Translations under genes and position numbers: made by a program
Shown: positions 24,459-30,751 of the stretch, piece after piece
Layout of the letters: every line of letters starts with the position of its first letter
Position numbering within the stretch: position 1 is the first letter of the stretch
Source of the DNA: Elusimicrobiota bacterium
GTDB taxonomy: Bacteria; Elusimicrobiota; Elusimicrobia; UBA1565; UBA9628
Direction: 5' to 3'
Length of the DNA: 44,613 bases
Assembly: GCA_016212825.1 (NCBI GenBank)
Contig: JACRDS010000068.1
Location: 1 to 44,613 of the forward strand
Notes under the pieces: generated by a model
The model's database searches: none
What the model saw: the letters and a program-made list of their open reading frames with translations, nothing else
Told to the model about the DNA's origin: nothing

Positions 24459-26248
24459 TCCCGGCTTGGGCTCTCCTCCTGGGAGCCGTCTGCGTCCGGG
24501 CCGCCGAGAGCCCGGCCCTGCTGCCCGCGGCGGCGCTGAGCCCGGGCACGGGCCGTCCCGTCACCGCGCGCATCACCTATGACCGCGGCCGGGCCAAGGA
24601 GGGCGGCGCCATCCTGGTCCTGCCCGGGTTCTCCGATTCCGACGCGGCCGTGGCGCGGCTGGCCGAGGCCCTGATCCTGGGTTCGGGCGGCGCGGGCGGC
24701 CGCGGCGCCGCGTTCGCGCGCGGCCGCCGCATCCCGGCCGTGGCCCTGGAGTCCGCCGTCTGGGCGGACGGGGTCCTCGAGGCCCGGGCGCCGGTCCTGG
24801 GCCGGCCGCAGAGCCAGGATGGCGTGTCCTTCCAGGTGGCGGAGAAGACCGTGCCCGTGCGGCTGCGGGAGGGCGACGTGGTCACCGTCGACCCGGTCCA
24901 GGGGACGGTGGCCCTGTCCGCGCCCGAGGACGCGGAGTCCGACCTGGCCGCGGCCGAGGCCCTGCGCGCCTACGACGGACTGCGCGACGGCCAGGCCCTC
25001 CGGCATTGGTGGGCGGCGCGCGCCGGCGCCGACGCGCGGGCGGGCGTCGCGGCGGCGGCGGGGCTGGCCGCGCGTGTCGCGGACGGCGGCGTCCGGGCGG
25101 ACGACTTCTCGGCCTTCAGCCGCGCCGTGGCGGCCGGGCTGCCGCCGGCGCTCCGGAAGCGGCTCGCCGAAGAGCAGCGCCGGGTCCTCGGGGAGGCGGC
25201 CGCGCAAGCCCAGCGCTCCCTGCGCCAGGAGCTGGGCTCGGTCCGGGAGGCCGCGACCGCCCTAGCCGTGGAGCGCATCCTGGCCCGCGCCCAGACGCGC
25301 TGGGAGGGGCTGCAGGCCCTGGCCGCGGCTCTGTCGGAGAAATCCCGGCTGCGCGGCTGCGCGGCGCTCTGGCAGGAGCTCTCCCGGGCCGCCGCCCAGC
25401 GGCGCCAGGTTCTTTCTTCCGCCGCCGTCTCCGACCCCCTGACTGCCGCGGCAGCGGCCGCCGGAGCGGAGATCCCCCCCCGTGCCGCCTTCGGGGAGGT
25501 GGAGTGGCGCCTTTTCCTGGCCGAGGGGCGGCTGGATGCTCCCCTGGCCCGCATCCTGGACGATGCCTCCCTGGACCTGCGCCGGCGCTCCGCGCGCCTG
25601 CGGTCCCTGCTCCTGGAGCGCGGCCTGCCGGAGGGTTCCGAGTTGGGGAGGCGCATCCTGGGGAATCTCCCCCCTGCGCAGAGCTACTCCGTCGCGGGGG
25701 CTTACGAGGTCATCCCGGATGTCCCGGCCGCCGGCGTTCTGGGCGCGGTGTTCCGGGCCTGGGCCGCGGGCTTCGACCCGGGACCTCTGGGCGCGCGCAA
25801 GCGCGCGGCCCAAAGCGGGCTCCCGGCGCTGTTCGCTTCAAGCGTGGATGTGACCGCTCTTCCCCAGGCAGAGGTTTCGGGCACGGTCTTCAGCCGGGAG
25901 CCGGCCGCCGGCCGGCGCGAGCGTCTGTTGGTCGCGGCCGCGAAGCCGGGCGGGGCCGCGCAGGAGACCGTCCTCGAGAACCGGACCGGCCGAGAACTGC
26001 GCCCCGCGGGAGCCGGCAGGCTTCTGGAGGCCCGGGACCTGGCCGTCCTGGCCCGGGCGGCGCGCAGCCTCGACGACCACGAGGGCCGCGGCGTGGAGCT
26101 CGAGTTCTGCAAAGCGGCCGGGAAGCTCTATCTGCTGGGCTCGCGGCCCATCGCGGGCCTGGACGAGGAGCCGGCCCGCGCGGCGCCCTTCACGGTCGAG
26201 GTCCCGGCCTCGGCCACGGTGGCGCCGGTCCAGGCCTTGCGGCGCTAA
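24455..26248 (+). CDS. exported, rearranged PEP-synthase-like protein without catalytic His
   Basis: A 597-residue protein with a short hydrophobic export signal (1-16, IPAWALLLGAVCVRA). Residues about 45-155 look like the swivelling PEP-utilising domain (GGAILVLPGFSD ... FARGRRIPAVALES ... LREGDVVTVDPVQGTVAL). Where the family has the phospho-His (TSHAA...IPAV spacing) this protein has Arg83. Residues about 455-567 look like the end of the PEP-synthase ATP-grasp domain (VDVTALPQAEVSGTVFSREP ... GVELEF ... GKLYLLGSRPI). The order His-domain then ATP-grasp is reversed relative to PEP synthase, and the helical region between is unassigned. A binding or scaffold role is more likely than catalysis, though this is inferred. 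It is coupled to the upstream gene (ATGA). Confidence 0.65.
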   Translation: MIPAWALLLGAVCVRAAESPALLPAAALSPGTGRPVTARITYDRGRAKEGGAILVLPGFSDSDAAVARLAEALILGSGGAGGRGAAFARGRRIPAVALESAVWADGVLEARAPVLGRPQSQDGVSFQVAEKTVPVRLREGDVVTVDPVQGTVALSAPEDAESDLAAAEALRAYDGLRDGQALRHWWAARAGADARAGVAAAAGLAARVADGGVRADDFSAFSRAVAAGLPPALRKRLAEEQRRVLGEAAAQAQRSLRQELGSVREAATALAVERILARAQTRWEGLQALAAALSEKSRLRGCAALWQELSRAAAQRRQVLSSAAVSDPLTAAAAAAGAEIPPRAAFGEVEWRLFLAEGRLDAPLARILDDASLDLRRRSARLRSLLLERGLPEGSELGRRILGNLPPAQSYSVAGAYEVIPDVPAAGVLGAVFRAWAAGFDPGPLGARKRAAQSGLPALFASSVDVTALPQAEVSGTVFSREPAAGRRERLLVAAAKPGGAAQETVLENRTGRELRPAGAGRLLEARDLAVLARAARSLDDHEGRGVELEFCKAAGKLYLLGSRPIAGLDEEPARAAPFTVEVPASATVAPVQALRR

Positions 26249-26254
26249 CGCCGC
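26239..26254. terminator. hairpin formed by two overlapping stop codons
   Basis: GCGGCG-CTAA-CGCCGC. The loop CTAA contains the TAA of the plus-strand gene and the TAG of the convergent flippase gene. A short bidirectional stem without a T-tract, so only a possible terminator. Confidence 0.35.
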
Positions 26255-27699
26255 GCCGCCAGCGCCTTGAGCTCGGCGAGTTCCTCCCCGTCGCAGACGC
26301 CGGTGAGCAGGAGCAGGGCCGGGAAGGAGAGCAGCAGACCCGCGCGCAGGGCCAGCCCCTGGAACGGCGCGCTGGAGCGGCCCCAGAGCCAGAAGGCGGC
26401 GAGGCTCAGGGCCAGGCAGGCCGCGATGTGCCCGAGCCTGCGGTACTCGTAGGCCACGGGATAGACCCGCCGCGCCATGAGGAAGAGGGCGGCGGACATG
26501 GCGAGGTAGGCGAGCAAAGTCGCCGAGGCCGCGCCCATCATCCCCAGCCGCGGGATGAGCAGGAAGTTGCTCGCGACGCTGGCCGCGACCCCGATGCCCG
26601 TCGCCCAGGCTAGGAGGTCCGTGCGCTTGGCCAGGGTCACGGGCGCGAGTAGGTTGACGTGGACGCCGTGGAAGAGATAGCCCAGGGTCACCACGGGCAC
26701 GATGCCCAGGCCGGCCCAGTAAGAGGGATGGATGAGGGGCTTGCCGCGCAGGATGTGCAGGGCGACGATGTCGGGGATGAAGAGGGTGACGGCCAGGAAC
26801 AGGAGGGAGGCTCCGACGACGAAGTAGGTCATGACGCGGGCGAAGATCTCCTGATGCCCGGGCTCGGCGGCGCGCTGGATGAAGAAGGGGCGCCAGGCCG
26901 CGTCGAACATGTTGACGGTCATCACCATGAAGATGCCCAGGCGGTAGTTGGCCTGGTAGATGCCTACGGTCGCGTCGTCGGTGAGGCGCTGCAGGATGGG
27001 CCGGTCGATGACCTGCACCATCATGGCGGCCAGCCCGGCGGGGATCAGGGGCAGGGCGAAGCGCATCAGCTGGGGGTGCAGCGCCCGGTCGAAGCGGGCC
27101 TCCAGGCGCATCCAGAGCACGGGGGCCACCATCACGAAGGTGGCGGCCGCGGTGATGAGGCTGGCCAGGAACACGCCCCGGATGCCCATGGGCACGCGTA
27201 CGAGGAAGACGTAGTTGAGCGCGATGTTGAGGGCGATGTTGGCGACCTTGATCCCGGCGTAGGCGGCGGGCTTGTGGGTCAGGCGCAGCTCGGCGAAGGG
27301 CACCAAAGACAGGGCGTCGAGGGCCATGATCCAGGCCGAGTAGCGCACGATGTCGGAGAGTTCCGCGGGCACCATGGCCAGGGCCGCCAGGGGCTCGGCG
27401 CAGAAATGGATGACGCCCGAGATGGCTAGGGAGGTGGTCAGCAGGGACCAGAAGGGCGTGGAGAAGTCTCCGGTGTCCTTGCCGCCCGAGAAGCGCATGA
27501 AGGCGAAGTCCATGCCGTGGCTGTAGAGGACGTTGCAGATGGCGATGTAGCTGAAGACCGTGGCCACCACGCCGTAGTCCGACGGAGAGAGAGTGTGGGT
27601 GTAGAGGGGCAGGAGCAGGAAGTTGAGCAGGCGGCCGACCACGGTGGAGAGGCCGTAGACCATGGTCTCGCGGCCCAGGCGCTTGAGCTCTGCGAACAT
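26245..27699 (-). CDS. polysaccharide flippase (MOP/Wzx-type)
   Basis: A 484-residue inner-membrane protein with about 14 hydrophobic helices. The N-terminus (KRLGRETMVYGLSTVVGRL, then LLLPLYTHTLSPSDYG) is the standard opening of the MOP/MVF family of lipid-linked oligosaccharide flippases. The central IYQANYRLG and MFDAAWRPFFI are also family-like. It should move a lipid-linked glycan across the inner membrane for surface polysaccharide or LPS. The ATG at 27699 is 2 bp after the stop of the YkgJ-like gene, so they form one operon. The frame remains open upstream, but that extension (Arg/Pro-rich) is only the antisense shadow of the neighbouring gene. Confidence 0.9.
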   Translation of the reverse strand: MFAELKRLGRETMVYGLSTVVGRLLNFLLLPLYTHTLSPSDYGVVATVFSYIAICNVLYSHGMDFAFMRFSGGKDTGDFSTPFWSLLTTSLAISGVIHFCAEPLAALAMVPAELSDIVRYSAWIMALDALSLVPFAELRLTHKPAAYAGIKVANIALNIALNYVFLVRVPMGIRGVFLASLITAAATFVMVAPVLWMRLEARFDRALHPQLMRFALPLIPAGLAAMMVQVIDRPILQRLTDDATVGIYQANYRLGIFMVMTVNMFDAAWRPFFIQRAAEPGHQEIFARVMTYFVVGASLLFLAVTLFIPDIVALHILRGKPLIHPSYWAGLGIVPVVTLGYLFHGVHVNLLAPVTLAKRTDLLAWATGIGVAASVASNFLLIPRLGMMGAASATLLAYLAMSAALFLMARRVYPVAYEYRRLGHIAACLALSLAAFWLWGRSSAPFQGLALRAGLLLSFPALLLLTGVCDGEELAELKALAARR

Positions 27700-27701
27700 C
27701 C

Positions 27702-28076
27702 CTAGGCCTTGCGGAAGCTGTATCCGCAGGGGACCGGCGCGCCCAGGGAGTCGCGGTCGCGCAGGTCGCGCTCGTCGATGGGGAAGAAATGGCAGTTGTC
27801 GGGCTTGCGGCCGTGGATGCGGCAGCGGCTGGAGCCGCCCGGGAGGTTCTGCAGGAAGGGACATTCGAAGAAGAGCTTGCAGCACAGGCCGCAGCGCAGG
27901 CAGGCGCCCTGACGCAGGCGCTGCATGCGGGCGATGTATTCTTCCTTGACCGTGGTCAAGGCGAAGCGCCTGAGCTTGCCCATGCCCTGGGCCATCTTGG
28001 CCTTGACCTTGGGCGGGAGCCTGGGAGTCTTGAGCTTCGATGTCTTCAGGGTGCGCAAAGGGGCGAAGCGGGGCAT
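27702..28076 (-). CDS. YkgJ-like cysteine-cluster protein
   Basis: A 124-residue basic protein. The C-terminal half has a dense cysteine cluster (ACLRCGLCCKLFFECPF, then SRCRIHGRKPDNCHFFP and a last CGYSF), the YkgJ/UPF0153 pattern of CxxCxxCC...C...C thought to bind zinc or an Fe-S cluster. The N-terminal half (1-50) is Lys/Arg-rich (TSKLKTPRLPPKVKAK). Function is unknown. It is the first gene of a two-gene operon with the flippase and is divergent from the phosphoesterase. A TACAAT-like -10 sits about 20 nt upstream on the minus strand. Confidence 0.75.
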   Translation of the reverse strand: MPRFAPLRTLKTSKLKTPRLPPKVKAKMAQGMGKLRRFALTTVKEEYIARMQRLRQGACLRCGLCCKLFFECPFLQNLPGGSSRCRIHGRKPDNCHFFPIDERDLRDRDSLGAPVPCGYSFRKA

Positions 28077-28106
28077 GCGGGATTCTCCGAGACCATTGTA
28101 TACCTT

Positions 28107-28134
28107 TTGGCCCCTGGTCTCAAATTCCTATGAT
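28107..28134 (+). promoter_or_regulatory. promoter of the metallophosphoesterase gene
   Basis: TTGGCC (28107-28112), a 16-bp spacer, TATGAT (28129-28134), then exactly 6 nt to the ATG at 28141. Leaderless transcription is predicted. Confidence 0.6.
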
Positions 28135-28140
28135 AGGGAC

Positions 28141-29088
28141 ATGACCTTGGCGGTCCCCCATCCTTCCTGGCGCCGGCTGGAGCCTCTGGCCGCTCACTGG
28201 CGCACGCGCCGCCAGCTCGAGCTGCTGGGTCCGCGGCCGCACCGGGATCCCTGCGAGTTCGCCATACTCGGCGACGTGGAGCCCTGCCGCTTCCGCCTTC
28301 TGCGCCTGGTCTTCAATCGGCCCCGGGTCTTCGCCCGGCAGCTGCTGGCCATCCAGGAGGGGCCGGCGGCCTTCTGCGTGCAGTTGGGCGACATGGTGGG
28401 CCGGGGCTCGCCGCGCTTCTACGCCCGGTTCCTGGAGGAACTGGGCGGCCTGGGCGTGAAGAAGCCTTATCTGACGGTGATCGGCAACCATGACCGCTCC
28501 CAGCCCAACGGTCCGTCCGACTCCGCGCTCTACCGGCACCTCTTCGGACCGTGCAACTACGCCTTCGACTTCGGCCCGGCGCGCTTCGTGATGCTCGACA
28601 CCAGCTTTCATCGCCTGCGCCGCGCCCAGCTGCGCTGGCTGGAGAGGGTCCTGGAGACGCACCGGCGCAAGATCATCTTCACCCACATGGGGCCGGTCCA
28701 GCTGGGCCTGTGGGGCGGCTCGGTCGCGCACGCGCACGGGGGCTTCTCCCGGGGCGCGCGGGAGTTCACTGAACTGGTCTCCTCCATGAACGTGGACCGG
28801 GTCTACCTCGGCCACGTGCATGCCTTCGGGGTGCAGGACTACCTGGGAGTGCGCTACGTGCTCACGGGCGGCGGGGGCTCGGCCTTGTTCCCGGTGGGCG
28901 CGCCGGACCGCTTCCACCACTACCTGATGGTGAGCGTGGACCAGCGCGGCATCCGGGAGCGGGTGCACCCTCTGGAGGGGCGTCCCTTCGAGGTGCCGCC
29001 GGGCACGGTGCTTCTGCCGCCGGTGGAGCCGACCTGGCCGGCGCGGGTGGCCCACCGGGCCAGGCGGCTGGTGAACGGCGGCATCTAA
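28141..29088 (+). CDS. calcineurin-like metallophosphoesterase
   Basis: A 315-residue protein of the calcineurin-like fold. Visible metal motifs: GDVE (44-47) in FAILGDVEP, GDMVGRG (83-89), GNHD (115-118), a His in FTHMGP (His182) and GHVH (224-227). The usual first motif is DxH; here it reads D-V-E, so one metal-1 ligand is changed to Glu. That occurs in some lineages but makes substrate prediction harder. The final 60 residues are a beta-rich extension with a basic tail. No signal peptide is evident. The start at 28141 is fixed by the promoter; upstream in-frame codons belong to the divergent gene's antisense. Confidence 0.83.
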   Translation: MTLAVPHPSWRRLEPLAAHWRTRRQLELLGPRPHRDPCEFAILGDVEPCRFRLLRLVFNRPRVFARQLLAIQEGPAAFCVQLGDMVGRGSPRFYARFLEELGGLGVKKPYLTVIGNHDRSQPNGPSDSALYRHLFGPCNYAFDFGPARFVMLDTSFHRLRRAQLRWLERVLETHRRKIIFTHMGPVQLGLWGGSVAHAHGGFSRGAREFTELVSSMNVDRVYLGHVHAFGVQDYLGVRYVLTGGGGSALFPVGAPDRFHHYLMVSVDQRGIRERVHPLEGRPFEVPPGTVLLPPVEPTWPARVAHRARRLVNGGI

Positions 29089-29095
29089 AATCTGT

Positions 29096-29101
29096 TATGA
29101 T
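29096..29101 (+). promoter_or_regulatory. -10 box before the yjbQ gene
   Basis: TATGAT, 9 nt before the ATG at 29111. It allows at most a very short leader with no Shine-Dalgarno. Confidence 0.4.
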
Positions 29102-29110
29102 TCGTCCGAC

Positions 29111-29521
29111 ATGCCGGCACCAAAAGAGATCCCCATCCGCACCAGCCGGCGCTGCGAACTCGTCAACATCACCGGCGAGGTCCAGGCCTTCCTGAAGGAA
29201 GCCGAAGCCAGGAGCGGCACCCTCGTCCTCTTCGTCCCCCACACCACGGCCGGCGTCACCATCAACGAGAACGCCGACCCGGACGTGGTGCGCGACATCC
29301 TCCACTTCACCGGCGGGCTCATCCCCGAAGGCGCGGACTTCCGTCACGGCGAAGGCAACTCCGACGCGCACATCAAGTCGTCCTTGTTCTCCCCCTCCCT
29401 GACCCTCATCGTGCAGGACGGCCGCCCGTGCCTGGGCACCTGGCAGGGCGTCTTCTTCGCCGAGTTCGACGGCCCCCGCAGCCGCAAACTCTGGCTCAAA
29501 TACCAGCCCGACCCCGCTTAA
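29111..29521 (+). CDS. yjbQ: YjbQ/UPF0047 family protein
   Basis: A 136-residue single-domain protein. Family signatures are complete: LVLFVPHTTAGVTINENADP with the conserved His and Glu/Asp, HGEGNSDAHIKSSLFSPSL, and LGTWQGVFFAEFDGPRSRKL. The family is annotated as secondary thiamine-phosphate synthase, since E. coli YjbQ shows weak activity of that kind; the true role is unsettled. The three conserved His residues probably bind a metal. The M29 aminopeptidase gene follows after 9 bp with a good AAGGAGA site, so the two are likely co-transcribed. Confidence 0.92.
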   Translation: MPAPKEIPIRTSRRCELVNITGEVQAFLKEAEARSGTLVLFVPHTTAGVTINENADPDVVRDILHFTGGLIPEGADFRHGEGNSDAHIKSSLFSPSLTLIVQDGRPCLGTWQGVFFAEFDGPRSRKLWLKYQPDPA

Positions 29522-29530
29522 GGAGAGACC

Positions 29531-30733
29531 ATGGTCTTCACCAAGAGACAGCTCGAGAACTACGCCGACACCCTCGTCTGGGGCCTCGGAGCCGAGCGCC
29601 GGCGCCCCCTCAAGCGCGGCGACGTCATCATCCTGCGCGTCCAGTTCGACGCCATGCCTCTGGCCGAGGTCGTGCACCGCAGGCTCGTGGAGCGCGGCCT
29701 CAACGTGGTGTTCCGCTATCTCCCCAATCCCATCATCGAGAAGGACTTCTACCAGCTCACGGACAAGGCCCAGCGCGCGTTCATCAACGCGGGCGAGAAG
29801 GAGCTCTATGAGAGCAACCACGGCCTCATCGCCCTCAACTCCCCCGCCAGCCTCACCCATCTGAAGGACGTCGACCCCAAGCGCATCGCCGATGTCGCCA
29901 TCGCCAAGCGGCCCCTGCGCAGGATCTGGGACCGCCTCGAGGAGAAAGGACAGTTCTCCTGGACCCTGTGCACCTATCCCACCGAGGAGCTGGCCCGCAA
30001 CGCCCGGCTCTCCATGAAGGAGTACGCGGCGCAGATCGCCAAAGCCTGCTACCTCGACGAGAAGGACCCCGTGGCCAGGTGGAAGCGGACCTATAGGGAC
30101 TGCATGCAGATAAAGAAGTGGCTCCAGGGACTCGGCATCAAGACCCTGCGCGTGCAGACCAAGAACATGGACGTCGAGATCCTGCTCGGGGAGCGGCGGC
30201 GATTCAAGGGCATCAGCGGCGCCAACATACCATCCTTCGAGGTCTACACCTCCCCGGATTGGCGCGGCACCCGGGGGGTCTACTACGCCAACCTCCCTTC
30301 GTTCCGCAACGGGAACATCGTGGAAGGCATCAAGCTGCGTTTCAAGGACGGCCGCGCGGTCAAGGTCCAGGCCGCCAAGGGCGAGGACTTCGTCAGGAAG
30401 ACCCTGGCTACGGACAAGGGCGCCTGCCAGCTCGGCGAGTTCTCCCTCACCGACATCCGCTTCTCCAAGATCGACAAGTTCATGGCCGACACCCTCTTCG
30501 ACGAGAACTTCGGCGGCCGCTGCGGCAACTGCCACGTGGCCGTGGGCGTCTCCTACAGCGACACCTTCGACGGCGACCCCGGCAAACTCACCGAGGCGGC
30601 CAAGAAGAAGCTCGGCTTCAACGACTCCTCCATCCACTGGGACATCATCAACACTGAGGACAAGCTCGTCACGGCCAAGTGCCGGGGCGGCCGGACCGTC
30701 ATCGTCTACGAAAAAGGCAAGTTCAAGTATTAG
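29531..30733 (+). CDS. M29 family aminopeptidase (AmpS-like)
   Basis: A 400-residue cytoplasmic metallo-aminopeptidase of family M29, enzymes that release N-terminal residues from peptides using a two-metal centre. Typical segments are the N-terminal YADTLVWGLG and GDVIILRVQFDAMPL. The C-terminal active-site region includes IPSFEVYTSPDWRGTRGVYY, LGEFSLTD, NCHVAVGVSYSDT and SIHWDII, which carry the conserved Glu, His, Tyr and HxD ligands. Length fits the family (about 410). A ribosome-binding AAGGAGA precedes the ATG. It sits between yjbQ and a prolyl oligopeptidase, suggesting a peptide-degradation cluster. Confidence 0.9.
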   Translation: MVFTKRQLENYADTLVWGLGAERRRPLKRGDVIILRVQFDAMPLAEVVHRRLVERGLNVVFRYLPNPIIEKDFYQLTDKAQRAFINAGEKELYESNHGLIALNSPASLTHLKDVDPKRIADVAIAKRPLRRIWDRLEEKGQFSWTLCTYPTEELARNARLSMKEYAAQIAKACYLDEKDPVARWKRTYRDCMQIKKWLQGLGIKTLRVQTKNMDVEILLGERRRFKGISGANIPSFEVYTSPDWRGTRGVYYANLPSFRNGNIVEGIKLRFKDGRAVKVQAAKGEDFVRKTLATDKGACQLGEFSLTDIRFSKIDKFMADTLFDENFGGRCGNCHVAVGVSYSDTFDGDPGKLTEAAKKKLGFNDSSIHWDIINTEDKLVTAKCRGGRTVIVYEKGKFKY

Positions 30734-30751
30734 GCCGTTTCGGGAGGGCGC

